From positions 1-64,000 of the forward strand of contig JANBVO010000055.1 in assembly GCA_030052745.1 (NCBI GenBank): a DNA stretch of 64,000 nt. The letters run 5' to 3'. The notes beneath the pieces were generated by a model, which was given only the letters and a program-made list of their open reading frames with translations, did not search any database and was not told the origin of the DNA. Below are positions 10,348 to 24,222 of this stretch, one piece after another. The position numbers and the translations under genes are program-made. This DNA is from Pleurostoma richardsiae (lineage: Eukaryota > Ascomycota > Sordariomycetes > Calosphaeriales > Pleurostomataceae). The first letter of the stretch is position 1, and each line of letters opens with the position of its first letter.

Positions 10348-12436
10348 TTAAAACGGTAGATAACTTAAAGACTGTATAAGTGGCCGTAGGTACGGGTGTT
10401 GCCCTTCTCTAAAGACAGCCATGATAGCAAGGAATTTATTCAATAGCATCTTGACCGGAATTGCTCCGCTTTCTTGCCTGTCCTTTAAGCACGCCCATGG
10501 TGACGACGCGGTGATATTCAGTAGCGTTTGTGCGATGTCAAACAGCTTCTCCATCTACATTGCATGATTAAGGCTGATCAGCTGTGAAGACTTCAGGGCC
10601 CCAGGAGTGTAATACTTACAAAACCAAGCCCGCAAGCTTCGATAATCGCAGTTGGTGCCTTTTCGCAGATGCTCAACGTGTCCTTTGCAATGTCTATTGC
10701 GAAGTTCACCGACAGTTCACGCGGATTGTCCGGTTTCATGTTAATCAGCCCATGTCCCAGGCATAATTGCCACACGCGATTTCGCAACCAGTGTTGGGTC
10801 ACCTGCAAGTCGGCATGTTGAATAGCCTCCTGTTCAGATAGCTCAGACCAGTCCTCAATGGACTGTGCATCCGTGGTATCACTGAGAGCGACCTGGATCG
10901 AAAGCGCCTTTTCCACAGTGAGGGCCTTACAAGTCCTCGTCGCGCAGTGTTCATTCCAGCAATCAACCACGGTCTCGTCAATTATATCAAAGAGACGCAG
11001 GTGCTGATCTAGAAAATAGTCTTCAAGACCATGAACGAACTGCCCGGGTTGCCCTCGGAAAATAATGGGATGATTGCGCTGAAGAGCATAAGCTCTACAT
11101 GGGACGAATTAGTCGTGTGTTTCTAACGACCACAGGTGGTACATACCTTTCTGTGATGACTAATATTTTGTAGGCTCTAAGTCTCCGCTCGCGTTCATCC
11201 GCAGGGAGGCCTTCATATGCGTCCGGATCGTCGAGCCTCAGCAGCTGACCAAGGGTGGCCGCCTCTCTCAGTCGGAACCAGGCCGCGCCGTGTTTCTGTA
11301 GCCCGAAGAAGCACGCAAAGAGATAGAACGATGTCATTATCACATCTAGGTCCACGTCTTCTCCGGTATATGTGTTATCCATGGTTTGGACGGCGAGCCC
11401 AATCAGCTCATTCGCCTTCTGAAGCTGCTGTACACTCTCATCACCTTCGTGTGATTTTATCGGCTGAATCAACACTAGGGCGTTCATTGCCAGGAGCATG
11501 GCGCGCAGCCGTGGGTTGTGTGCGTGCTCGCCGCGATCGACGCGCGAAAGAAGCCAAGATTTGACAAAGACAGGGATGGTTGGATGTAGACGGTCGTAGA
11601 AACGGGAGATGGCGGGCTCGATAGAAAGCAGCGCGGAAAGCATAGCGGTGTCTGTGCTTGGCCGCAGCGACAGACCTAGTTGTACGACGGGGCGGCTAGC
11701 GTTGTCCTCGGTATCCCAGAGGGACATCCAGCATGAGCTTTCTGTCGAAGGGCATTGGTCATGCTCAGTGACGTTGGGAAAGCCGCGGTCATCAGTTTCA
11801 AAGGCCGAGCTCAATGTGTCGAGCAGACTCGGCCCAGGGGTAAAGCTACTTCCTGGCGAGGGTAGGAAGATGTCTGGGCAGAGCGTCCTGTCCGGCGCGC
11901 TGGCCGCTGAATAGACATTTGTATCCCTTGCATTCCGCGGTAAGCTTGATTCTATAGTAAGCATGTTGCCTCCATGAGCATCTTTAGGACACATGGCCAG
12001 TTCAAAGGCATCACATAAGGGGCTGGTAGCAGCCGCAGGAGACCCTGTAACGCGTCGCCTCTGTTCTTGACGTATCCTATTAATACGCCTATAGACATTG
12101 TCAGCTGAGCCCGAGCCAATGATGAATGCTAGACGACTTATACTTCGCGGTGGGCCCCTTCCTCTTCGGCAGCTGTAGGTATGTACACTCAATGCCATTC
12201 TTGCCACAGGCAAGGCAGGGTTGACCCGCGTCGCACTAAAGACTATTGGTGAGACGGTGGTTGGGAAAGGGTGCGACAGGCTCGGGTACCTTGACCCTTC
12301 TGTAACGACACGCGTCTAGACATTGTGAGTGGTGCCAGCGATGAAGTTCTCGGTTTGACGCATGCTTACCGCAGGCCCTTACTGGCGGTTTCGGCGTCGC
12401 GTTCGCAGAGTCTGGGGATGTGCCGCTCTCGGCCAT
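10348..12436 (-). CDS. Zn(II)2Cys6 sugar-response regulator (SUC1/InuR/MAL-activator-like)
   Basis: Proposed exons, in coding order, are 12436-12370, 12315-12290, 12235-12144, 12088-11147, 11094-10620 and 10554-10348 (602 aa; all phases agree). Splicing builds a complete N-terminal zinc cluster: RACDACRYRRVKCD, then C-x2-C (CLACGKNGIEC), then TYLQLPKRKGP. The TYLQ..xxRGP linker resembles yeast MAL activators. The middle homology region is present, and TERAYALQRNHPI is the hallmark of the fungal InuR/AmyR/SUC1-like group of sugar regulators. Introns 1 and 2 interrupt the zinc cluster itself, and intron 1 (54 bp) is stop-free. Downstream in the same orientation is the sugar permease, then GH32 and GH13. 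CGG-N8-CGG sites, the type bound by AmyR/InuR proteins, lie in their promoters. It probably activates this cluster in the nucleus. Confidence 0.85.
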
Positions 12437-12760
12437 GGTCTTCTGCGTCTGGACGTCTGAGGTGGGCACTTTGGGTAGGTGAAAGAGAGCGTGGGTGATT
12501 CCGCAAATTTTATACATCGACCCCTGTCCCGGTGAACGCGGATTAAGTGGGGGAATCGACAGAGCCGTCGTGGCCCATTAACCCCGCGTGATCATCTTCC
12601 CCGCGTGGCGAGCATCCGCTGCAGGGGCCAGTAAACAAATAGCGAAAATTACTCCGCGAAATCCACTTTTTAACAAATACGGGGTACCATGTAGTTATAT
12701 TGACTTAAGTCCGGAAGTAGTATAGGCCGGACTGGTCAACATGACCATGCAAATGGGTAA
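12437..12760. other. Intergenic between regulator and permease
   Basis: This 324-bp stretch contains the promoter of the regulator and the 3' end of the permease. Both genes point left. Scattered CGG triplets are present (CGG-N6-CGG near 12530), but no perfect CGG-N8-CGG was found, so the regulator may not control itself by the site used for its neighbours. Confidence 0.45.
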
Positions 12761-14468
12761 CTATCGTTCATCCGCTACCTTACGTAGGTCCAATGGCGCT
12801 GCTGAGCTGCAGACATACCCGCCCCAGTGCCGCATCGGGATCTTCTTGCCGTACATCTCGTCAACCTCGCCGACCGTACGGCCGTTCGTATCCGGTAACA
12901 TGAAGTACATGAAGGTAATCACCCCGACCATGCAACCCCCCCAGACGAGATACGCTTTAGCCCCGAGGTTGGCCGCATCAGTATTCACCAGCTGCGGAGA
13001 AGCAAAGGTCGTGATAACGGCCGTTGTCTGACCCCACGCGATTGCATACGACATGGTCATGTTACGCAAACGGGGAGTCGGGATCTCGGATGGCATGAGC
13101 AGCGAGAGCGTGTAAAAAGTCGAGGTCCAAACGAAGTTGAAGATGAATGAGAGTGCGGCCACGCCCTTGGCAAAGCTGGGGTCCGACGAGTTGAAGGCCA
13201 GTCCACCCGCAGTAAAGTCAATGACGGCAAGGATCGTCATGCCAGTGAGCGCGACGGTGCGCCGTCTAAATCGGTCCACCCATAAGGTACCGGCAATAGC
13301 CCCGGCCAGTTGGCAGATGTTGGCCACGACGGTCAAAGTGAATGCGTTGCCCGCGCCCAGTTGGACGAGGAAAACGGTCGCATAAGTTGTAGAGAGAATG
13401 ATGCCGGAGATCTGATTCATCGAGAAGAGCGAGCCGGCCGTGATTGTGCGCCGTAACTGCTTCCGGGCGAAGATATCCCAAAGCCGCACACCAGCGGTCA
13501 GGGCCATCTCTCCTTCCTGATCACGCTGCATGACGGCCAGCTCCCCGTCGACCTCCTCGTCACTGAAACGGCGAAGCTTTCGAAGCGTGCGGCGCGCCTC
13601 TTCGAGACGGTCCTTTCGGAGCAGCCAGACTGGGCTTTCGGGGAGAATGGCGGTTAGAGGAATGAGGATGACGGGAAGAGCGCACTGAATAGCGAGTGGA
13701 ATCTTGTAGGACAAGTCACTGTCAATCGTAGACGTGCCCTTCATGACGCACGTCGCAATGGTTCCGGAGAAGATGGTGAAAATCTGCAGGAGAAAAACCA
13801 TCGTCAGCGGATGCCGCATTGATTACTATGCGAGCTCCCGTGCACTTACATTTGAGGATGCAACCGAGATACCACGATAAGACGCGGGAACTATGTCCGC
13901 AAGATACAGAGGTGCGATCGCCAGAGCTGAGCCATATCCAAGGCCGTTCCAGAAGCGCCCCGCTACAAACGCGCCAAAATTCGGCGCGAAAAGCTGCAAG
14001 AAGACACCCCCAATGGAGAACGTGTAGTCCTGGATTAGCGACCACTTCCGACCAAAGTAATTTTGCTGTGGAGTAGAGATCACGGCGCCGAGGATGGTGC
14101 CGACGAGTGGCAGAGAATAGAGGATGTCCTGGTTCCGGGCAGTGAAGACTAGCTCGCCATTGGGCTGCGGCCCTTGGTAACGAGCGACGAATCGCTCGAG
14201 GGCCGCAAGTGTCCCAATGATGTTGTTGTCGTAGCCTGAAAACATCAACGACTATTCCAGCACTGGGCAAGATGTGCAGCAGCTACTGACCAAAGAGCAG
14301 GGTAGAGCACCCAAATACAACCATAGAGAAGATGAGAAGCGGATTAGCGGAGTATAGAAGAGGCTGCTTGGCAGAGCCAACGGGCATTGTCGTTATGTCA
14401 ACATGCTTAAGGGCGGGCACGTTGTCCTCTTCTTTCGGAGTATCAAGGGGTGCCTCAGCTGCCGCCAT
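12761..14468 (-). CDS. MFS sugar porter (alpha-glucoside/sucrose-type permease)
   Basis: Proposed exons are 14468-14291, 14235-13850 and 13783-12761 (528 aa). Intron 1 (55 bp) joins STLLFG to YDNNIIG; intron 2 (66 bp) joins ISVASSN to IFTIFSG. Sugar-porter signatures are in order: a GYDNNIIG loop, NYFGRKW (the G-R-K/R motif after TM2), RFWNGLGYG, PESPVWLL before the central loop (normally PESPRWL), and PDTNGRTVGEVDEM at the C-terminus. The PDTNGRT form is common in fungal maltose/alpha-glucoside permeases. About 12 membrane segments place it in the plasma membrane. It is divergent from the GH32 gene, and their shared promoter holds two CGG-N8-CGG sites. Substrate is inferred from context: a disaccharide or short fructan cleavable by GH32 or GH13 in the cytosol. 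Confidence 0.9.
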
Positions 14469-14754
14469 TGTGAACAAGAAAATAAAAACAAAAATAACAG
14501 AAGAAGGTGACGAGAAGGCTGACTGTGAGAGTAGGTGGTATGCTTCTGTGATGTGGTAGCTATTTGAACGAGTTGTTCTACCAGGTGCATGGTTCCATCC
14601 CCATGGGGAATGGAGTTATTTATAATCGCCCTAATTGGTTGTTGAGAAAAACTCGGAGTCGTAAGATCGGCATCACAAGCGACGCAGGAACATTAGCGAA
14701 AGAAGCCCGACAGAAGGAAGAAACGGGGGCAGAAACGCACTGGAGGGGGCTTCT

Positions 14755-14768
14755 CGGTTACTTATCGG
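14755..14768 (+). promoter_or_regulatory. CGG-N8-CGG site 1, permease/GH32 promoter
   Basis: The sequence CGG TTACTTAT CGG is a perfect direct repeat of CGG with an 8-bp spacer. That arrangement is established for AmyR-type fungal sugar regulators and proposed for InuR. It lies about 290 bp upstream of the permease ATG and about 225 bp upstream of the preferred GH32 ATG. Binding by the adjacent regulator is inferred. Confidence 0.6.
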
Positions 14769-14815
14769 CGCTAGTTTCGAGGCGCGCCCACTAAGGGTTG
14801 GGGTCCGAGCTGCTC

Positions 14816-14829
14816 CGGAGCTTTATCGG
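14816..14829 (+). promoter_or_regulatory. CGG-N8-CGG site 2, permease/GH32 promoter
   Basis: The sequence CGG AGCTTTAT CGG is a second perfect site 61 bp from the first, in the same orientation. Its spacer shares CTTAT/TTTAT-like sequence with site 1. It sits only about 22 bp before an in-frame ATG at 14851, which argues that this ATG is not the real GH32 start. Confidence 0.6.
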
Positions 14830-14991
14830 TCGTATCGTCCTTCCCGTCAGATGACTCGGGCCCATGACAGTTATGAAAGTCTCGGTTTCGCAGACCTGAG
14901 AATTATCGGTGATCCTGTTTATCTTTATGTTGACATGGAGGTGCCGCATCTGCCTACCCCAAGAACCAGCCTGGCACAAAAAGTGGCCATC

Positions 14992-16961
14992 ATGTCGGTA
15001 GCAACACCCCTCGCTCTAAGACATGTCCAAATCCTGGGCTCAGGGGAGACTACCGTTACCGCCGAAGCGATCCGGCCAAAATCGGCAAAGCCGTTGGTGG
15101 AAGCGCACCATGAACATGGAGATAGCTGGAAGCCCCAATGCCATGTTGTCGCGCCAACTGGGTGGCTCAATGATCCCTGTGCTCCGGCATATGACTCGGA
15201 AATAGGCCTGTACCACCTCTTCTATCAGTGTAAGTGGGTATATTTGGGTCATTGGCCTCGCGATGACTGACAGGTCAGGGAATCCTAATGGACCAGAGTG
15301 GGATCGCATCTGCTGGGGTCACGCAACGAGTCGCGACATGGTCCATTGGACACACGATGAACAACCTTCACTAGCACCATCTACGTCTTACGATCGGCTC
15401 GGAGTCTTTACGGGGTGCATGGTGGGAAACGGCCTCAGAGGGGAGAAAGAGAAACTCACCATTGTTTACACATCTGTTGACCATCTTCCAATTCACTACA
15501 GCAGACCGTATCACCGCGGCTCCGAGAGCCTCAGCCTAGCCGTTTCGGACGATCACGGACGAACATGGTCGAGGTACAACGGGAATCCAATTCTGCCTGG
15601 ACCGCCCTTGGATGTCGACGTTGTTGCCTGGAGAGATCCCCAGGTCTTCTCATCACCCGAGATTGACCGGCTACTTGGTCGGCGAGAAGGAATGTATCTG
15701 TACGGACTCATCTGCGGCGGGATCAGAAATAAGACTCCTACTGGGCTGCTATATTCTGTCCCCATCTCTGACTTGACGCGGTGGACATACTTGGGCCCGA
15801 TCGCCGTATTCGGGTTAAATTGGAGACCTGGAAGGTGGACACGCGACTGGGGCGTCAATTGGGAGGTTGGAAATATTTTCTCGCTGTATAACGACGAATC
15901 TACGTTGCAGCGTACATTTCTCATTGCGAGTGTCGAGGGTGGATGCAGACCAACACGTTGGTCGGGTCCTGGCTCGAGTCCTGTTCGGGAGCCTCGATGG
16001 GCTCTCTGGGTTTCTGGGCCTCTACGGCTAGTAGATGGGCATCCGCAACTGGAGCCTGAGATATCGGGCGTCTTAGACCACGGGTTGTATTATGCTGCCA
16101 ACACGTTCGAGGACACAAAGCATAAGCGCCGCATAGTATGGGGTAAGAATGCCTTCTTTCAGTGAAAGAAACTGAGTTCACTGACTCTCTATCATAGGCT
16201 GGATTTTAGAAGACGACGCAGATGTCAATTACCGCCGGGAGCAAGGTTGGGCGGGAGCGATGTCCTTTCCGCGCGAGGTTCGCTATATCAGCATCAGAAA
16301 CGTGGTTTCCGCGCTCCGCACACCGCTGCAAGACTTAAATTCCTTCATCACTTGCATTGATGCGGACAGCCTTCACAAACTCGAAACACTAAGCATCACT
16401 CCAGTAGAGGAACTGGGGGCTTTGCGGCGTCAGATCCTATTCCAAGCAGACCACATTTGTCTGAGGAGCAGGATGTCGCCACCTGAAATATCCTTTCGCA
16501 CGCAATCCTGGGAATTCATGGCCCACGTCAGGTTCTCGCCTAATTGCAGCTCTGTTGGACTGAAAATACGGTACGGTGCCAGCCTCGGTCAACATGTCCT
16601 CATATTCTTCCAGCCCTCTGCCGAAGAGATCATCATCGATAGGTCAGCCTCGACCACGCTTCCAAGTGTGAATACGCAGCAAGAGTCTGGCCCACATACA
16701 CTTTTCTACCGCAAGGACCCGAGTACCGGGAGTGTCGAGTTGGAAAAGTTATATCTGAGAGTGTACAAGGACGGCTCTGTGCTAGAACTCTATGCAAACA
16801 ACCGCTTTGCGCTTTCCACGCGTATCTATCCTGAAACGACAGAGGAGCAAAGGTTAGAGTTGCATGTGGCTGGCGCAGGAGAAGACACAGCTACAGCTAC
16901 TTGGGAGAATGTTCGCGTCTGGGACATCGATACTAAGATAAATGACATGAAAACGCCTTAA
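14992..16961 (+). CDS. GH32 beta-fructosidase (intracellular invertase/inulinase-type)
   Basis: Proposed exons are 14992-15229, 15279-16142 and 16198-16961 (621 aa). Intron 1 (49 bp) restores LFYQ-WNPNGPEW; intron 2 (55 bp) restores RRIVWGWILEDD; both are classic GH32 motifs. The five-blade propeller carries the nucleophile Asp in GWLNDPCAP, the transition-state Asp in AWRDPQV, and the likely acid/base Glu in NWEVGNIFSL. The C-terminal beta-sandwich ends with LYLRVYKDGSVLELY and WENVRVWDI. No N-terminal hydrophobic signal peptide is seen, so the enzyme probably hydrolyses sucrose or fructo-oligosaccharides in the cytosol after import. In-frame ATGs at 14851 and 14935 are alternatives; I prefer 14992 because a CGG-N8-CGG site lies at 14816. 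GH13 follows in the same direction. Confidence 0.88.
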
Positions 16962-19441
<2,480 letters not shown>

Positions 19442-19665
19442 TTGATGCCAATATATTCCCTCTAATTCCAAGCCGCCAAGCTACTTAAATATGATAACAA
19501 ACGTTATTACGATTACCGAAGCGGTGTTGCGGGTCACCGCTGCCGTACAATAGTTGTTCTCTAGGTTGAACCTCTACTTATCTACTTTTACAACGCGTAA
19601 GAGATGTGACAACGTCGCAAGGCTCAAGATGAGCCTATGAAGAGTAAACCGGTCGAGTGTCTATG

Positions 19666-21533
19666 TTACATAACAAATGTTCCAAAGCGAGGTAATATAG
19701 CTGTCCATCGTTCCATAGACTGCCTCTCCCATATTTGTGGCAAGAGTGCTACACCCTGCAGTACATTGCCATATCCCGTAGCCTCACCGATTCTTCTTAA
19801 CGCTGTAATAAAGATTTGACGATCCTGATGGTTCTCAGCCTCTGCCGCACCCACAAAGGCTGGCCAGACAACAATGTGGGCTCCCGGACCCGCGGGATCC
19901 ATCGTCTCGAAAAGGCTCCGCAGGTGCGCTATATGTGATGACTGAGCGTCACTGTAATCTTTAATGGACTGTTGCGGGTCTTGCCCATTCCATCTGGCCC
20001 GCAGAATATATATCTCCAAGGCGCAGCGCATTATGCTCTCGAAGATCCACATGGTGTTGGCAAACGCCATCTCATTCGTTGGCCCATAGCACGTAACGGC
20101 AATGTTGGAAGTATCGTGGTGCGACACTGGGTCGAGGTCAGGGTATTGTTGTTGTCGTTGACGAGGCGCATATTTCTCAAAGCTCATCAAGGGTGCGTGC
20201 AGCACATGAGTAAAGCATTGGATAGCATCCGACTCTCCTAGCGCTGGACACGCGAAGAAAGTTATCCTATGACATTATGATGTTAGTCGCTTTGGCTCCG
20301 TCCCCTCTCTTCCACACCATGTCGCTTCTCGTCTCCCTAATCCACTCGCAAACCTAATATTTAAATCTAAATCCGTTCTCTCTTCTCCTCTCAAGTCTTG
20401 ACAGAGGATGACAAGGGACAACTTACAGGCGAGACTGGTAGTACAGAAACTTGCCCAGTTTCGAGCTCGACTCTACATTCTCCTCCTCTTGTCGGGCCCA
20501 TCCATGCATGAAGAGAGCCAGCATCCTGTAAAGTACAAGCACGTGTTCGTGGCCAGTGACGAGATCCGCTACTACGAGTAGTAGAATAACTGCCCAGGTG
20601 CGCTCGTCTAATAAGAGCTGCGTCGTAGTCTGTGGTGCTGTCTCTCGTAACTTGCGTATAATAGCGTCCCTGCCTACTTCTGCGGGTCCACGTAGCTCAG
20701 GCACCCTCCCCGACAGGTGAAATGCCGCGGTCACGCAGACGGCCCGTCGTATGACGGGATCGGAGTGAGTTAGAGGGAGGATCTGGTACCTGTACCCGTT
20801 GGCCTCGTCGTCAAACATGAGCATGACCGGAGAGACGTAGCGTACGACTATTAAAATACATATGTTAGCCCGTCGTTAGTCAGTAATTTGGACATAGCCT
20901 ACAGTGCTCAAGTAGATGCCGCGTTTTTGTGTCTTCGTGTACCAGCAGCGGCGGAAGATTTATCAGAAACGAAGAGACACTGTCTTGCTGCTGCCGGTAG
21001 CTGACTTCGGACGGATTATCTGTGGAACCTCCTTGGCCCCCTTGCATGGCCTCTCTAGACGCATTTAACTCCACCTTCTCCATTTCCACTTCCTCCGGAC
21101 CGTCGAGGCTGTCCCATCGTTCTCTCGGTCTGGATTCTCCTGGAGTCGCAAGAAGAGCCGTTGGTTTCTTTTGACTTAGATTGCCGTAACACTCGACCCA
21201 TTCAATCTTTTCACGCCGGGAAGACGCTGGATGTAAATCTCGGATACGTGCTGCTTGCCCAACGTGGCGGCTCTTGTTGGTGGGAGCGTGGGAGATCTTG
21301 GGTTCGGTGAAACGATATCTAACACCATACCCCGGACAGGTGATCTGTTTCGTGAGACACTTTCGGCAGTGAGGCTTTCTCTGATCACAGATGATACGTC
21401 TCTTCATACAATTGTAGCACCCTGAACAAAACATATGTTTCCTGCCGTTAGCAGGTGCGACCACGTACCGGAGCTATAACAGATGCGGTCAACGAGACCT
21501 ACCCTTGCTTTTCTTATTACCTATTCCAGTCAT
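19666..21533 (-). CDS. Zn(II)2Cys6 transcription factor (Fungal_trans_2 type)
   Basis: Proposed exons, in coding order, are 21533-21503, 21421-20903, 20847-20427 and 20266-19666 (523 aa; phases agree). A tiny first exon encodes MTGIGNKKSK, and splicing joins it to the zinc cluster GCYNCMKRRIICD with C-x2-C and CRKCLTKQITC, followed by PGYGVRYRF. That last motif marks regulators with a Fungal_trans_2 (acriflavine-sensitivity-control-like) domain, which fills the rest of the protein. The third intron is unusually long (160 bp) for this locus. It lies downstream of and co-oriented with the amine oxidase, and tail to tail with GH13, so it may control the amine module rather than the sugar module. 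That assignment is inference from position only. Confidence 0.82.
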
Positions 21534-21813
21534 CGCGATACGATAGGCCGTGGGAAAAGTTTCCGCATAAAAACCGCACAGAACACTTCGTGGTGTGTCT
21601 CGCCGATTTTAGATTCAGTGAAGATGATGTAATCAAACGGGGCTCGGTTCTCCGGTAATTGCGAAGATAAGGACCAAGCATCCTATTGGTAGTCATAGCC
21701 CCCACAAGAAGATCGACTGATAAGATTTGGTTGATAACATTTAACCGCGTGCATAATGGAGCTTGGACCTTTATCTTTCACTCTTTTTTTCCTGAGAATA
21801 GTTACAATAGGAT

Positions 21814-23488
21814 CTAAATTCGACTTCTCTCTGACACTACAAACTTGCCATCTGAGGTAGTAGCATTGCCTCGGCGTGCCATTCGAATCTCAGTCGAGGC
21901 CTCCTTTGCCACTCTGCCGCCATCCTCAATGGCACCATCGATGAAGCCCCTCCAACCCATAGCCCAGTCCGCGCTGCCAAAGAGCACATTGCCGTGCCGC
22001 GCCCTCAGCGGGTCAAGGTACTTAGTTGACATATTCGGCCGCAGCCACTCCCATGCTCCTAGTGCAAACTCGTCCTTGTGCCAGTTGTGAAACACAACAC
22101 GGCGGATGTCCACTTTGTGGCCGGCGAGGAGGTCTCGCCACGCCGCCAGAGTCTCGTCCATGTTCTCCTCTGGCTGCAAATGCACCCCGGGATGTGCACC
22201 ACCGAATGCTACCATGTGGGTGTTGCCCGCCGGGGTTGTCCCGTCACCGAACCCATACGTCAACTTTCCCGTGGGCCAGGAGAAGGCACCTACAGAGCGC
22301 AACTCCGGGTTGGCGACCTCAGCATGCACTTTGGTCACTTGGTTGACGTGCCCCAGTTTCGAAGCCTCCATCTTGGGCTGCGGAAGTGGTGGCGAGAAGT
22401 CGACCTTGTAAAGCACATTAAGTGGCACTGTACAGATGACCCGGTAGCCTTGAAAGGTAGCCGAGACACCACAGTTGCCGCGAGCGGTTGTTGTCACCTT
22501 GACAGTGCCCTCGCGGTCAACGACGTTGCTCACCGGCGAGTCAAAGACGTACGTGAGGTTCCCCGTCTCTAGTGCCTCATCAAAGAAATGGCGCGCGAAG
22601 CCGGACTGTCCGCACTTGAATTTGTATGTAAGTCCCAGGGCGATGAAGTCCGTGTAGTTGTAGTTCATGAGTGCCCACCAGCGTAGGAACTCAAAGAATG
22701 AAGCTTCCTCCCAGGTCCTGCTGCCACAGGTGATCGACAAAAACGCCTCAAACATGCTACGCTCAAGGGGCGTCATCTCATCGGCAACCTCGACAAAACG
22801 GTCGGCGAGGCTCATCTTGTCGTAGTGTGCCACCGCCTCGCGGTTGTAGTGCGGGTCATGGGGGAAGGGGATCACGGTCCTCGCAAGGCGACCGTCGACG
22901 TTGACAAACTTCTTGATGGCGGATTCTGATATGTCGTCCTAGGTTGGAGAGTGAACTTTGTAAGCAGGGTCTTCTATGGAATAGGCAAAAAAACTAAAAA
23001 GGAGAGGTGTAAAGAACGATCTCTCTCCTCACCTCTTTGTCATGGCTCATTTTAACCGTTCGTGTCCCCTCCATATTCACCAAGCACTTGCTCAGACCTC
23101 CTTCCTTGACGGGAGAGATGTCAATTTTTGACGAAAGGCCGTAGCGAAACAGCTCCCTCCAGATGAAAGGCTGGTTCCAGTGGATCCAGGTGCCGCCCAT
23201 TTCGTATGGGTATCCCTGAATGTTGGCAGACCAAGAGCGACCGCCAATTCGATCACGCGCCTCAATCAGCAGGACCTTGTGCCCTGCCAAAGTAAGGTCT
23301 CGGATTGCCGTTAGTCCGGCGTACCCGCCACCAATGACCACTACATCAAACAGGTCGTGACGGGTGGTCGAGGTCAGGTTAGACGAAGGCCGGATGACGC
23401 CCAGGGAAGGAACACCGTCTCGAAGACCAGTCTCTTTAGTCCATTGGAAACCGTCGCGGCTCGTATATCCGGAATGGTTCGGGGACAT
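21814..23488 (-). CDS. Flavin amine oxidase (monoamine oxidase-like)
   Basis: Proposed exons are 23488-23033 and 22938-21814 (526 aa). The 94-bp intron joins MSHDKE to DDISESAIKK in phase 0. The FAD-binding Rossmann turn is VVVIGGGYAGLTAIRDL, followed by LLIEARDRIGGRSW and the MGGTWIHWNQP segment typical of the family. The C-terminal FAD motif is VLFGSADWAMGWRGFIDGAI. The Cys that anchors FAD covalently in animal MAOs is not evident, as expected for fungal MAO-N-type enzymes. It would oxidise primary amines to aldehydes with release of ammonia and hydrogen peroxide. I see no clear C-terminal SKL peroxisomal signal (the end is SERSRI). It is divergent from an APC permease across a GATA-rich promoter, suggesting coupled uptake and oxidation of an amine as a nitrogen source. 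Confidence 0.9.
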
Positions 23489-24222
23489 AGCTGCTGGTTC
23501 TACTTACTGCAAGAGGGGTGCTAAAATGAGCGAGAGATAGGTGAAGACAGCATATACGAGAGCGGAGGATAATGGGTAGGATAGAAGAAAGTATCTTGTG
23601 TTAACGTCTTACTATCCATGCGTCATCGAGAATCGCATTATCCAGCGCCAGAAGCGCCATTTATACACGCGTTCAGCCATTTTCTGGTCTAGAACTCCTT
23701 ATCTCTAAGTTGTAATGCTATGCAAGACTCAATTTTTTTGCCTCTTTCGTCTCTCACTTTTCATTCCTATTCCAGCCATCTATTCGGGAACTCCTAGATT
23801 CCGGAATTACCCTTAGATTGTGGGGATAACGGGTTTTACGTTTCTATCCACGACCCACTTCTCACTTTTTTGACCAAATCGGGAAAGAATTGTTATCAGA
23901 TAATAATACGCTGTAATATCTGATAACACGCTCAAACAGTCAATGTTTCTATTGTAAACGGAGACAGAATTATCACTCCCCTAGCTATCTGGAATTTGAT
24001 GTCATGTAGAGAGACAGTGGAAAATTTCTTATCTCTACCCGTTTCAGGCATACAGGAACGGTCTATTGAAGATAAGACAGCAGCTGGCACGACACAACCA
24101 TGAGTATAAGATATGGTTATGCTTCTTGGACTCGCAGCATCATGACTCTGTAGGTATTTGATCACAGCTTCTTGTGTTGACTTTTGTTATCATCTGTCCA
24201 GCTCTCGCCAGTAAGAACCAAA
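23489..24222. promoter_or_regulatory. Bidirectional GATA-rich promoter, amine oxidase / permease
   Basis: This 734-bp divergent promoter contains many GATA-type motifs (TTATC, GATAA, AGATAG), including the inverted repeat at 23892-23927. HGATAR is the established binding core of AreA/NIT2 nitrogen regulators. The motif density fits nitrogen-catabolite control of an amine-use module, though A/T-rich DNA also yields such motifs by chance. Confidence 0.5.
23892..23927. repeat. 11-bp inverted repeat with paired GATA motifs
   Basis: GTTATCAGATA (23892-23902) and TATCTGATAAC (23917-23927) are exact reverse complements separated by 14 bp. Each arm contains overlapping TATC/GATA elements, so the structure presents facing GATA sites. 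It sits about 400 bp upstream of the amine oxidase ATG and about 300 bp upstream of the permease ATG. Confidence 0.6.

Noticed and set aside
14851-14991. Upstream ATG as the GH32 start (47 extra residues)
   Set aside because: A CGG-N8-CGG element lies only 22 bp before it, and the extra residues do not resemble a signal peptide or the family N-terminus.
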